Notes: generated from the letters alone by a model not told the origin. A DNA stretch of 64,000 nt from Macrotis lagotis (GCF_037893015.1 NC_133663.1:138888553-138952552); one strand, 5' to 3'. Numbered from the stretch's first letter, positions 33,894 through 46,455 are shown. Translations and numbers: made by a program.

Positions 33894-34429
33894 AGGAATG
33901 CAATTCTAAAATTCATATGTAAAGTGATACACAGTGACTAAGTTTTTAGTGTGGTGCACAAAAACTTATTTAAGCCTTATAATGCAACAGGGTTCTACAG
34001 GAAAATGAGTTTATAACTCCTACTTGGGGGCTCAAGGGATGCATTTCAGCTCAGCCTCCTGAAGTTATAGTCTAAGAATCCCCCTCCACTAGTCCTTTTA
34101 ACTCCCTACACTGTCTTTCCACCTCTAAAGCAAAGTACTGGTAGTGGTGGTGGTCACTATGGACTAGACTAGGGCTTGGACCACAGCAGAGAAAGAGCAG
34201 AAAGGCAAGGCCAGGCACAGGAAGCTACAAGCTGATCAGTCCCTCCTGCCACTGCAAATTCCTAGGGACACTTTTATAAAACTGGTACCTAGCTTTTGTT
34301 CACAGAGGGAAAGAAATGAAAAATTGCTCTCCCTATTATGTTACTATCTACAAACTTAATACTTACATAGCTAAGAAAGTAGAACTTTTGCTCAATAAAA
34401 ATATGAACACATGTAAAAAGTAAAAAAAA
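33894..34429. other. Unidentified insertion between two antisense L1 pieces
   Basis: Does not read as L1. Composition is more balanced than its surroundings (about 34050-34270). Its right end has 'caataaaaatatgaacacat' and then an A-rich run at 34411-34429, which suggests a retroposed transcript or other retroelement end on the plus strand. No coding region recognised. Confidence 0.5.
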
Positions 34430-35523
34430 AATTCTTCTTTAAATGTTTGGTAGAATTCACATGTTAATCTATCTTGTCCTGGAGATTTTGCCTTAGGGAT
34501 TTCATTGATGACTTGTTTAATTTCCTTTTCTGAAATAGGGTTATTTAGGTATTTTATTTCCTCTTCTGTTAATATTTATATTTCATTCTGTCAAATTTAT
34601 TGGCATACAGTTGGATAAAATAGCTCCAAATTGTTAATTTAATTTACTCCTAATTGGTGATTTCACCCTTTTCATTTTGATACTAGTAATTTGGTTCTCT
34701 TTTTTAAAATCAGACTAACTGAAATTATGTTTTTTCATAAAACTAAGTCTTAGCTTTATTAGTTCAATAGTTTTCTTTCAACTTTAGTAATTTCCTTTTG
34801 ATTTTCATAATTTCTAATTTGCTACTTCATTAGGAATTTTTAATTTCTAACTTTCTAAATTTCATTCCTAGTTAATTGATCTCTTTATTTATGTTAGGAT
34901 TTAGTGATACAATTTCCCCTAATAACCTCTTTGTATCTTACAAGTTTTGGTATTATCATCATTGTCATATGAAATTATTTGTAGCATTTTATTTGATCCA
35001 CTCATTCTTTATCATCTCCAATGAATTTTATTCTATCTTTCCATGTTCTTTATTATGTATTTTTTGTTGCATCATGATCTGATAAGGATGCATTTAATAT
35101 TTCTACCTTTCTACATTTGTGAGGAGTATTTTTGCCCTAATACATGGTCAGTTTTTGTGTAGATGCCATGTGCCACAGAGAAGAAGATATATTCCATTCC
35201 CTATCATCTAATTTTCTCCAGAGGACTATCAAATCAAGCTTTTCTAATATTCTAATTACCTCATTAATGCCTTGCTTTATTTCATGACTAGATTTATCTA
35301 ATTCTGAGAGTAAGATTGAGGTACCTTACTACTATAGATTTATTGTCTATGTCTTCCTGTAACTCATTTAAGGGTCCTCTAAGAATATGGATGCTATACT
35401 ACTTGGTACATTTATGTTTAACATTGCTTAATTGTCTATGGTAACTTTTAGGAAGATGTAGTTTCCTTCCTTATCCCCTTTAATCATATCTATTTTTGCG
35501 CTTTGTCTGAGGTAAGGACTACA

Positions 35524-35571
<48 letters not shown>

Positions 35572-37883
35572 GCCACTGAGACATTATATATTCTACTCTA
35601 CACTTTTTTACCCCGTGTGTACTTTTCCACTTCAGATGTGTTTCTTGTAAACCACATATTTTGGGATTCTTATTTTTAATCTGATGCTTTCATTTTATGG
35701 GAGATTTCATCCCATTCACATTCAGAGTTATATTCTATTCCTCTCCATCTTCTCTGCCCTATTGGTACTTTTCTCTCTCTTCCTCTTATTCCTCACCTGT
35801 TTTGCTCTTTGCTACTACCTCCCTGAATTTGTACTCTTTTATCTACCCATTTCCCTTTTCTGTTCCCTTTCCCTTTTTATTCCCTTTTTTACTTTAACTT
35901 TCCCCTTCTCTTTTATAATTCCCTTCTTCCATCTTCTTTCCCCTTTCCCCTTCTGCTTCCCTGTAGAATAGGATAAATTTCTAAACTCGGGAATATGTTG
36001 AGAGTAAGATTTACATAGTACTCACACTTTCCCTTCTTTCCCTCTACTAGATTAGGTCCTGTGTTCCTCTTCATGTGGTATTATTTATCCTCTTATGCCT
36101 TGTCTCCTTCTCCTAGCATAATCCATTTCCCCCCCCCATGACCTATCAAAGTATCCTCCTTTCAAGTTTCCTTATAGAAATATATTTCTCAAGAGCCATA
36201 AACTTCCTTATAATTTACATTTACATCCTCTATTCAAGTACAGTTCCTCTAACTGTACCAATACAAATCCAACGACTTAAGAGCTAAAAGTTTGAATACA
36301 TAAGTCAATGTCAACACACTCTAATAATATTCAACAGTCTTAAGAGAAATACTATTCTCGGAAGTTACAAGTCTTAGCTTCTTTTGTAGGTATGTAAAGA
36401 ATGTAATCTTATTGACTAATAATTTTCTGTTTTCCATTTAAATTTTTTGATATCTCTTGAGTCTTGTATTTGAAGATCAAATTCTCTGTTCAGTTATTTT
36501 TTTTTAACAATTAGTTTGAAAGTTCTCTCTCATCTATAATCCAAGAATAAACTAGATTTTGTAAGGAAGTTGATTCTTAGTTGTAATCAAGTTCCTTTGC
36601 CCTCTGGATTATATTCTAGGGCTTCAGAGTCTTTAATGTAGAAGCTGCTAAGTACTGAGTAATCCTCATGGTGCTTCCTTGCATTTAAATTGTTTTTTTT
36701 TTTATTGTAGTATTTTGTCCTTTAGCTAAGAATTCTCTAATTTTGCTATATTATTTCTTGAGAGTTTTTATATTTATTGGGGTCCCTTTCTAGGAGGTGA
36801 TCAATGTATTCTTTCAATGACTAGCTTACCTTTTTGTTCTAGGATATTAGAATAATTTTCCACAATAATTTCCTGCTAGATATTGTCCAGGTTCTTTTTC
36901 CTAATCATTGCTTTCAGGTAGATCAATAATGTGCGAGTAATTTTACATTTTTTTCCTATTTTTTCAGTTTTTTTTTTGTTTTGTTTGATGGAATCTTGGT
37001 TCTTTCATAAAGTCATTCTTTTCCATTCATACAATTTTCGTTTTTAAGAGTTTCTTGCCCCTCAGTTAGCTTTTGTGTTTCCTTTTCTAATTGGCTAATT
37101 TTATTTTCAGATGAGTTTTTTCCTTTTTCAGTTGATTTTCCAGTTCAATATTTGTCATAATTCTCTTGCATGATTCTCATTTCTATTCTCCATTTTCATC
37201 ATTTGGGGTTTAAAATCCTTTTTGAGCTCTTACAAGGGTTTTTGTGTTTGCAACCAAATCATAAAGCCTTCTGAGACTTTTCTTGTAGGTATTTTGTTAC
37301 TTAATTTTGAGATGGCATAGTTATTGTCTCTATCAGATTAGTAGTTGTTAATGATTATTGGGTTAGGTTTTCCTTTTCTGTTTTTGCTCAGTTTTGATAG
37401 TTGAACTCTGTTCCTGTGGTATAGAGTTTATAGACCCATGTTTTTTTGTGCTGGGGCTGAGGATCTACGTTTTATTCCTTGAGTGTAGTTCAACATTGTA
37501 CAAGGGTTCTGGGGCTTTTTCTCCAAGTTCTGGTTTAGACCCTCATTGCTGCCTTGCTGTACTGGGACATGGGCCAAGTACTGGGAACTCAACTCTCACT
37601 GGAACCTCAGTCATGTTGGGAACTCAATTATCCTGGGTCCTGAGTCATGCTAAGTTGATTAGGGCCTAAGCTTCACTGTGGCTAAGAACCTCATGCTGAC
37701 TTTCTAGCTTTTCTTTCTAAACTAGCTACTTACTTCTTTTATCCATTTGTGACAGATCTTTTCCTGAAGTTCCTCCAAAATATCTTGAAAAGTTCTGCTA
37801 TGGCTTTAGCCTCTGTTCAGTCTTCAAAGTTGTTTTGGGAAAAGCTCTGGGAGCTTCCTATCTTTATGTCACCATATTGACTC
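34430..37883 (-). mobile_element. L1 LINE with 5' end, antisense, 3' part missing
   Basis: Read on the minus strand: 5' start at 37883 (antisense of 'gagtcaatatggtgacataa'), 5' UTR to about 37230, and ORF1 with coiled coil (about 37230-36380). A pyrimidine-rich inter-ORF stretch (35740-36150 on plus) follows. Next comes the ORF2 endonuclease (antisense of DHDAT-type and NVNGMN blocks, 'catcccattcacattcagag' at 35708). The start of the reverse transcriptase ('gtagaattcacatgttaatc', antisense of [12 protein letters not shown]) ends the segment at 34430. Numerous breaks. Confidence 0.78.
35529..35568. repeat. Poly(T) tract of 40 bases within L1 ORF2
   Basis: Lies where L1 ORF2 normally encodes a short lysine run next to the endonuclease (antisense A-run). 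Probably slippage growth of an internal A-run rather than a retroposon tail. Confidence 0.85.
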
Positions 37884-37989
37884 TATATACTTCTTAAATA
37901 TTGCATATTTGTCATCTTTATATTTTAAACTTAAGATCAGTTCAAGAGGGTCCCAAGCAGACACCAGGATCTCATATATTTTTTTTTTA

Positions 37990-38095
37990 ACAGAAATCAA
38001 TCAAATATTTATTAAACTACTATGAGCAGTTCTGTGGTCAGCACTAAAGATACAAGTACAAAGAATGAAAGAATTCTTACTTACAATGACTTTAA
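37990..38095. mobile_element. Old repeat with L2-like terminal motif, fragment
   Basis: 'aatatttattaaactactat' followed by 'actaaagatacaagtacaaa' matches the head of the family seen at 6170-6480. Confidence 0.45.
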
Positions 38096-38104
38096 AATCT
38101 TTTT

Positions 38105-38225
38105 TTCCTCTTTTTTAGACTTTAATTTCATCCATATGCACATTTATATTTTTAAGTTACAAAAATTCCTTCAATCCTCCCTTCCCACCTCCCACCCTCA
38201 GTGGCAATCTCATGTACTTTCAATG
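38105..38225 (-). mobile_element. L1 3' UTR end fragment, antisense
   Basis: 'tttcatccatatgcacattt', 'tttttaagttacaaaaattc' and a C-rich stretch match the start of the L1 3' ends at 22280 and 40190. Confidence 0.6.
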
Positions 38226-39982
38226 GCAAATCCACAAACTGGTTCACAAAACCTTCATCTCTTTGAGATCTGCATTACTAATTCAGACTTGGACAGCCAC
38301 TTGGTGACTTTTACTCTACATAGCTTTTCCATAAGATCCTTGGAAGGCCTTGTTGACTGCTGCCCATCCACTTGTTTTTTTGACCTAAGGAACAAATGCT
38401 TCTATGGAAATGAATGAAACACGCCTTGTATCCCTCACTTCTTTAAAAGTTCTTAATATTGCTATTAGAATTAGTATTCATAACTAGGCTAGTCCTATTT
38501 GTCCCATGATAAATCAGTCCATTGATAAACATACTTTGTAGCCAGCCATGTTCCAGAAGCTGTATTATGTATTAGAAATACAAACATTGAACCAGTTACT
38601 ACTTTCAAGAGCTTCCATCCAACATGAAGTTAGGGAGTCATCATGATTAGACTGTACTAAACTACTGTCTTACTATATCAGCATTCACAGAAACTTACAA
38701 GCAATTTAAGGAGGAAGACTATAGCAATTGATGTTGGTTAGTTGACTCTTGTCTTTTATTGAAGACCACCAAACTGACATAACCATGTTAGAGAGGAGTT
38801 AGAGGTATCTTACTGTGGTTGATCAGACCTATATAAGCTCAGAATACTCTACTACAGTATGGGCACAAATAGTGCATGTGAACACCTGGGGTGCTTGCTT
38901 TACATTTACATATCCCTCATTTCCTTTGAGTTGCTTCAATTCTGCCTTGCTCATAAAGCACGGTACTCTCTCTGATGAAAGCACACTATGCTGGGCAGTC
39001 ATGTGCCAGTGTTTTCCAAATTGTATAATCAATTCTAAAAGAAAAAAAGATATTATCCATACCAAGTTGGTTTGTTCAAAAGATCAATTAAGACCTAAAT
39101 AAGAATCTAGGGAGTTGGAAAATTTCAGGACTTTGTCCTGCTGTTATCTTATTGTCTCTCTTCCTCTGCTCTAAGAAGAATATGTGTCCATATGCAGATT
39201 TTCTTCTAACAGTAATAGTTTGTAGAGAGCAAATCTCAAACAGGCTCAGATGTGAACTTCATTTATGACACAATGCTTGTTCTGAGGCTGTTTGAGAATT
39301 TGGATATTACCTTGGTTGGGTCATTTTAGTTGTTTGCTGCTAGGGTATCTGACAAATTTTATATTACTTAAATGATAAACTCATAGGGAGAAAAATGAAT
39401 ATGCTGTTATTAGATTTTGTGTATTAATATGAGAAAAATGGGACATTTACTTAATTTGATCTATGAATTCCATGTGTATTTTTGCCTTTCTTGACAGTCT
39501 ATGATCTTCTCAGGAATAGTTACTTTTTGTATTATGTTATGAACACCAACACATACTCTCAAAATGATGCTGCTGGCCCAAAGTTGTATCATTCAAAAAA
39601 CACTCTCAGAGAAATAACTTCACAGAATATTCTATGACCCCAAGAATTTTCAGCACCTGAATGCGAGGACACATGAGAAGGAATTTTTAGTCCTTGAGCA
39701 TTCCCTGTGGTATTTCCACAGCCAGAAGGCTTTCAGTCTTTTCTCTGCTCAGGAGTTTGATCAATATATATTTCCATTTTCTGCTCAGCATGGAGACAGG
39801 AAGAAATCACAGCTGCACAAACTGTAAGTCAGTTTTGGATATGACACAACATACTTAAGGCTATTGCTAAAATATGTAGGTTTTTTGCCAAATTATACTT
39901 TTTTTTCACTACCCTTTCAAAGGACAATGAATTCTTTTTCCTGTTTCTTTGGGTTTCACTTGTTAAAACTTTTCTTTTTTCA
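38226..39982. other. Unassigned DNA
   Basis: No gene recognised. Frames of 131 and 95 codons (38022-38417 and 38815-39102) have no visible domain; the first runs across two old repeat fragments. Short scraps at 38520-38630 recall the L2-like terminal motif. Confidence 0.5.
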
Positions 39983-40140
39983 TTTTTTTTTTTTTTTTGC
40001 AGGGCAAGGGGGCTAAGTGGCTTGCCCAAGGCCACACACAGCTAGGTAATTATTAAGTGTCTGAGGCTGGATTTGAACTCAAGTACTCCTGACTCAAGGG
40101 CTGGTGCTCTATCCATTGCACCACCTAGCTGCCCCCCCCC
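39983..40140 (-). mobile_element. tRNA-derived SINE (WALLSI/WSINE-like), antisense
   Basis: Complete, from a poly(T) (antisense A-tail) and 'gcagggcaagggggctaagt' to 'cacctagctgcccccc'. It lies directly beside an L1 3' end. I could not define a target-site duplication in the T-rich flanks. Confidence 0.85.
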
Positions 40141-40144
40141 AATT

Positions 40145-40560
40145 TTTTTTTAATTGACACATGCTATGAAAGTATTTTCAACATTATCCATATGCATATT
40201 CTTAAGTTTCCTTCCACCCTCCTTTCCCACACCCCTCCCATCATCAGCAGTCAGGTTAATTTTGTACATACATATTTTTTAGAAACATGTTTACAGAGTA
40301 GTTATTTTTGGTATGAGGAATTAGGATTAAGGGAAAGAGATACATAAGAGAAATTTTGTAAAGTGTACATCAGATTCTGAAGGGTTTTTGTTTTGTTTTT
40401 TCTTCCTCTGGATGGGGATAACATTGTCCTTAACCATTCTAATATGGTTGTCCTAGCTTTCTGAACTGCTGAGAGGAGCTGCTTCCATCGAGGTTAATCA
40501 TCTCACAATGTTGTTATTAATGTGGACATTGTTCTTCTGGCTCACTTGTTTAGACTTCTA
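40145..40560 (-). mobile_element. L1 LINE 3' end, antisense
   Basis: Same subfamily as 22225-22940, with 'tatttttggtatgaggaatt', 'gatggggataacattgtcct' and 'gcttccatcgaggttaatca'. It covers mostly 3' UTR and is 5'-truncated. Confidence 0.7.
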
Positions 40561-42169
40561 AAAAAATGTTTAATTTTGAATAGAAATTGGGTACATCCTC
40601 CCTCCCCCTTTTTATCCCTAAATATTGAAAGATACACTTTTGTCTTCAAACTCATTTCAAATAGTCTCATGACTGGAATATGTTTTCTAGTAGAAAAGCA
40701 AACATATTACAGAGGAATTACTGTATAATTTAAAATGAAATGTAAATGTATTATTGTACTTTCACTCTAACATTTTGTTACTGAAATATCTTATTGTCAT
40801 CACAAGAGGATATAGGTTCTAGATCACTAACAGTGGGTAATCTGGAATGAAATGTCAATTAAAAAATTAAATAAATCAATTGAATAGATAAACCAAATTT
40901 AAAATATATGCTTGTCTCTGGATATAATTCTTTCATAGCAATATTTTATAATAAATTGTTTTGAAATTTAAAACTGCTTCATAATTCTAATAGACTAAAC
41001 TTGAATGATTAAGTACAGTTGTTTAGAGTCAAAAATGTTTAGAATAAAACAAGGCTTTTGAGATAACCATACCTCCTTATTTTGTGCATCTAGAAACTGA
41101 AGTTAATAGAGTTGAAATAACTGTCCAAATTTGGGAAAATAACTGTATTCTATTTCATTAAAATTTGAAGTTGCAAGTGGTTTATCATTTTGTTGTAGTT
41201 GGTAGTGGGTTTTTTGTTTGGCTTGTGAATTTTTTTTTTATTTTTCAGCAGAAACAGAACTACTTCTGTATGAAAGTTACAAGTACAATTAAGGAGTTTA
41301 TGTCCATCAAGTAAACAAAACAAGTGTGGAGATGTGATATTTTATTTTGCATAAAATTATGTGCTGTTTTTAAATTAATAAAAACTTTCTTCTAAACTTT
41401 GAATTCTATTTAATCACTCCTTAATTGTTAAACTTATTTCTCCTTTACACAAAGTTGTACAAACAGTAAATGTGGAATAAAGTCACCTGCTTTATATATT
41501 CTACAGGATTGATAAAAAAATCACATATTTCAACTTCCCCAGTTTTATGAAAGATACCTTCCACCTAAGAACTATTTCCTTTATTTATAGCTTCATGAAT
41601 TCAAAATGAAATTCCTGTTATCTTCCAAAACACTTGAATAATTAAAGAGATCTCTAAGGATCTTTAACTCTAGCTTAATGAGATTAAAGACCTTGAGGGT
41701 AGACTCAGCATCCTAGAAGTTGTTTGGTCAATTTCCAGTTAGTTTTATCTGGATCTAGCATGCAGTTATAGAATTTTATATTATCTCTATTTATTTAAAT
41801 GGTTGTTATCCCCCCCCAACTTGACCTCTAAACTCAAGAGCTATATAGTGCCTAAGGTTTTTTTTTTATATAGAGATTAATCAAAGAGGTTAATTTTTTT
41901 GAGTTAAAAAATGTTAAGTCTAGGAAAAAAAAGACTTCCAAATTGCTACCTCAATAATAAGAAATTGTGCCAAATTTAGCATTATAGATGCATTCCACTA
42001 TTTAAATGCAAATGTCTCTAGGAGGCTTAACCCCTTTTACCATTATCATTTAACATACTGTATTAAAGATTAAGTTTATGCCAGTGATAGGTAACAGAGA
42101 AAGGAAGACCTTTGAAATAGGACATAATAATTTCTTAGAAATTACTAAAATGGAAGGCAGGAATTAATT
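40561..42169. other. Unassigned, repeat-poor AT-rich DNA
   Basis: No gene or repeat recognised across 1.6 kb. A polypyrimidine-AG followed by a 150-base stretch with an AATAAA-type signal lies at 41215-41400; see findings. Confidence 0.5.
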
Positions 42170-42480
42170 TATTTAATTCAATTTTGTTCAATTTAATTTC
42201 ACAACTATATACCATAAATCCATTATTTGCAACAATATGACAAGTGCTGGAGATAAAAAAATATGGATGATATTATCCTTGTGTTCTAAGGAGGAAAGTT
42301 AATTCTGGTAAGAGATAAAATAGGAACAAAAATAATTATTTGAAAATTAAAATGTGGTAACATAGGGAATATATGAAGTGTTAAGTGATAGAAGATAAGA
42401 ATTATTGAATAAAAGTTTCACAGAGAAGACAGCATCTGATCTTAATATTCAAGGTTAGGAAAGTTTCATCAAATATAGAT
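42170..42480. mobile_element. Old dispersed repeat with L2-like terminal motif
   Basis: A degenerate head ('caagtgctggagataaaaaa') is followed by 'ttcacagagaagacagcatc', in the same order as the other copies. Weak. Confidence 0.35.
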
Positions 42481-42899
42481 TTAAAGAAAAGTGATTTCCT
42501 TCCTAGATAGTGGTATGAAGAAGTATAAGAAAAAGTAAGTTGAATTTGGTGCACTAAATGAATACTGTAATTTGAATGTGAATTAAAACTAGAATGGTAG
42601 TTTGGAACTCATTTGAAGTTCTGAACATAGTTGCGCAGGGGAATGATGAGATTAGAGTTATATATTAGAATGCTTACAGAAATGCTGGTATCCTTGGTAG
42701 AACAAAGGAGAAACTATTATAAATACAATATAGTAAATATTTTAAGTATGTTCCCATTTAGAAATTTAAGAATTTCTTTCAATTTATCTCAGTCAGCAAC
42801 TCAATAACTTGAGCATTTGGACACTACAACATTGTGATAGGCAGAATCTTATTTAATGAAATAAACAAGGTTTGGAATGGAGAGCAGTAAATGAGCATG

Positions 42900-43460
42900 A
42901 TAATAATTCAATTTATTTTTAATCAAGCAAGCATTTACAATTTTTACATTAAGCCTGGGAATGTAGAGACAAAATGCACTCTTCCCTGCTTTTAGGGAGC
43001 TTACAATTTATTGAAGGAAACAACTGACAAAATAAGCATAAAATATATACAAAGTTATTTTAGTAGGATAGCAGGGAGAGCCTCTACAATTTGGCAGATT
43101 AAGAAAGGTATGGCAAGTGAGCATAAACTTGAAGGGACCAAAAGATGCTAAAATGCACAAAAAAAGGAAGGAAAGCTTACATGGGTGACTATACAAAAAC
43201 ATAGATCGGAAAAAATAAGCTGTTTACCAAAAATGAAAAGGACTTTCATGAAATGAAATGGAAAACAAACATATACATATAAAGTAAAATAATGAGACAT
43301 CAAAGAAGACTTTGTAATTTTATCCTAGATTTTATAGGGAGTAACTGAAGATTCTTGAGAGGGGCATAAGAGAGAGAGGAACATTTGGAGATACACAAGG
43401 GGAGCAGTAGAAATTAGGTAATAACTGGAAAATTTGAGAAAAAAATTTAAAATCTAACCT
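42900..43460. mobile_element. Old dispersed repeat with L2-like terminal motif, longer copy
   Basis: 'caagcatttacaatttttac', 'gcttttagggagcttacaat' and 'actttgtaattttatcctag' follow a recurrent order. This copy retains more of the body than the others. Family name not certain. Confidence 0.42.
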
Positions 43461-43658
43461 AGAATAGAGGTTGTTTATAGGGAGAGAAAAACATGTATAT
43501 GAAACATTGGAGATATAAAAAGAAGAGCTATAACAATTACTTAGACAGCAGTATCACTGTGAGTATATGGGAGAGGGGAGGGAGGGGGAAAGACTGGGGG
43601 GGGCAGGTGGTGGACTATGTGCTTAGCAGTGAAGTCAAAGAGAAAACTAAAGTGATCT

Positions 43659-43696
<38 letters not shown>

Positions 43697-44809
43697 TATA
43701 TGATATATTACTATAAAATATGAGATCTTTTTCTTCTCACAGAAAATAGATATCCTCATTGGTAACATTTATCTCACACCATAGGTAAAGAAGTGTTTTG
43801 CAAACATTAAAGCACTATAATAATGCAAGTTATAGCATCAGTAGTGACTAATTAGAAATATAATTTTAGCCAAAAAATGATACTAATTCCCACAAAGAGG
43901 ATCAGCACCACTTATAAGGAACTTCCAGATCATTTGATATCATATTGCAAGGCCTACATCTCCAGCACAAAAAGTATATCAAAGGAGAGAAGAATTTTTA
44001 TAGATGTAGAAGGCCTTTAAAGCATGCCCAGATAGCTTATATAGAATCTGTTCAGGTGCAAATTGCCCAAGATAGAGGAATTCTGACTTCCCTTCAAAAA
44101 GAGAAGGGGTAACCTTTAATTAACTGCATAGTTGGAAAGGCTGATGGTGAAACTGAAACATTCCCTGAACTCTTTAGAGGTGTGGCAAAATGATGAAGAT
44201 CACAGTTCATCCATAATAAGAGCACCATAAACTGAGCTGGTGGGAGAATAGATTTCCTTCACTTATGTACCTACCTCAAAAAAAAAATGGCTTAAGGATG
44301 TTTGTTTTTATTCTGTGTTATTTGCCCTTATTTGTTTCAGAAACTAATAGTTGTTCCTATCAGACTTCAGAATTTGAACCTCAGTGATCTTGGAATCAGA
44401 ATTCTGGGATAGATAGTAAAGTGAGCCAACAAAGATACTGGAACATGAGCTTGAGAAGGAGTTTTGATATCATGATATAATGATAGATCACAGAGCCTTT
44501 TCCCCTATACTTGAGCTCTTTGAAATACCTGTTCTTTAGAGAGGAAACTTGGATTAATAGCACTGATAGTTTAACACTTAATTTCACACAATTTCAAACT
44601 GTTTTTGTAGAATATTTTAATCAATTCCTAACTCTGTCAAGCAATATATGGGTGTGTTCTTTCACAGCCTCTCTAACAGTGATTACTTTCAGTTTTTATC
44701 ATTATATCTGACATGATGAATAAGAAGTCAAACATCACATAGTTCTTCATCATTTATATTGCTTCTTTTTAAAACTATGTGGTTATGTTCACTGCTACAT
44801 TTTTCTTAA
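43461..44809. other. Unassigned DNA with microsatellite
   Basis: Includes G-rich 43570-43610 and (TA)n. No gene. The 66-codon frame at 44511 has no domain. Confidence 0.5.
43665..43694. repeat. (TA)n microsatellite
   Basis: About 15 dinucleotides, followed by a short imperfect palindrome 'atcatatatgatat'. Confidence 0.95.
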
Positions 44810-45545
44810 GTGGCATCCAATGCCTATCAATTGGGGGGGTGACTGTACAAACTGTGGTATATGTACGCAATGACACTATTGTTCATTTTTTTTTAAGGTT
44901 TTTGCAAGGCAAATAGGGCCAAGTGGCTTGCCCAAGGCCACACAGCCAGGGCCAGTGCTCTATCCATTATGCCACCCAGCTACCCTGAAACAATATTGTT
45001 CTATAAGAAACCATGACGGATGGGACTTCCGAAAAGCTTGAAAAGACTTGCATGAATTGATGCTGAATGAAATGAGCAGAGTCAGAAGAACATCATGTAC
45101 ATTAACAATAGCACAAAGTGATGAAGAACCATGATGGACTTATTTCAGCAGTACAATAATCACAGACAATTTTAAAGGACTTGTGATGGAAAATACCATC
45201 CATATTCAGAGAAGTTATGGTGGAGTTTAAATGAAGGCCAATCTTTATCTTCAATTTTTAATAGTTTTTTATGAATTACATAATTTTGATATCTTTAATA
45301 TTTTTTTTCTTACTTTTGGATTTGATTCTTCTCTCACAACTTATTAAATTTCAATTATTTAGCATGGTTACAAATGTGGATCCCATATCAAATTGCTTTC
45401 TGTTGAGGGGGTATGGAAGAGAGGGAGGAAGAAAATTTGCAAAACTCAAAACTTTGCAAAAAGTGATTATTAAAAATTACTATTGTATGTAGTTGGAAAA
45501 AACAAAATATATAAAATAGTGGTATCCCAAAATAAGCACAATAGT
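44810..45545 (+). mobile_element. L1 LINE 3' end
   Basis: 'cctatcaattgggggggtga', 'tgatgctgaatgaaatgagc', 'agtacaataatcacagacaa' and a 3' UTR ending 'tactattgtatgtagttgga' follow the L1 3' end in order. A SINE interrupts it at 44886-44986. 5'-truncated. Confidence 0.75.
44886..44986 (-). mobile_element. tRNA-derived SINE, antisense, internally deleted, nested in L1
   Basis: Has the tail side ('gtttttgcaaggcaaatagg', 'agtggcttgcccaaggccac') and the head side ('ccagtgctctatccattatg'), but the central 50 or so bases with the B-box are gone. Direct repeats like 'tattgttc' flank it. Confidence 0.8.
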
Positions 45546-45884
45546 TCAAATATGTTTGGACTGGAGCAAAGGGCAATAATAAAAATGCCTCTCTGCCTTT
45601 GCTAATGAAGCCAAAGATCCATTTAACTTGTCTTTTTGTTTCCTTATCAGAATGTATTCATATAAATGTTTGAAGTATACTTAACCCATCAGAACTCTTT
45701 GTACATCAATAGTATTTCAGCAATGTTCCTCATCATCTTACCCAACTGAAAGACATTGCATTAAAACCTTTGCAAATTGCAGTCTAAAGCAAAGATCAAA
45801 AACCAAGATATTAGAAGAAAATTTAAAAAAGACACTCCATAGAATTAGAACAATTCCACCCTTTTAAAATAGACTATTGGTTGG
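45546..45884. other. Unassigned DNA
   Basis: Between two L1 3' ends in the same orientation. Nothing recognised. Confidence 0.5.
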
Positions 45885-46455
45885 AATTACTCTCAAAGAG
45901 TAATAAAAATGTCCATACCCTTTGATCCAGCAATACCACTGCTGGGTCTTTACCCTAAAGAGATAATGAAAAGGGGTAAAAACATCACTTGTACAAAAAT
46001 ATCCCTAGCAGCCCTGTTTGTTGTAGCAAAGAATAGGAAATCAAGTGGAGCACAACCAGAAGAATATTGTGCATCCTAACATTGGGGTGATGATCAACCT
46101 TAATAGACTTGCTCATTCCATCAGTGCAATAATCAGGGACAATTTTAGGGAATCTGAAATGGAGAATACCATCACAAAGACAAATGTTACTATGCTCAAT
46201 TTAAAAAAAAAGTTGTGTACTACATAATTTTGCTATCTCTATTATTTTTTTTCCTCAAGGATATGTTTATTTTCTCAACACATCCAATTTTGATCAATGT
46301 ATGACATGAAAACAATGTAAAGATTATCAGACTGCCTTCTGTGTGGGGGTGGGGGAGGGAAGGGGGTTGGGGGAACAATTGTAAAATTAAAACCTTACAA
46401 AAATGACAGGTAGAAACTACTACTGTATATAATTGGAAAACAAAATATTTTAAAA
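45885..46455 (+). mobile_element. L1 LINE 3' end
   Basis: 'catacccttTGATccagcaa' at about 45915, 'ttaccctaaagagataatga', 'gtgcaataatcagggacaat' and a G-rich tract at 46343-46373 before 'gtatataattggaaaacaaa' show the end of ORF2 and the 3' UTR. Related to the half-L1 3' end. Confidence 0.75.

Noticed and set aside
33894-34429. Solo LTR of an endogenous retrovirus
   Set aside because: No clear TG...CA ends, no matching direct repeats found by eye and no flanking retroviral sequence, so I left it unidentified.
35684-35971. 95-codon hydrophobic frame
   Set aside because: Same origin as the previous item, in the antisense L1 at 34430-37883.
38022-38417. 131-codon open frame on the plus strand
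   Set aside because: It spans an L2-like repeat scrap and an antisense L1 3' end, with no domain of its own.
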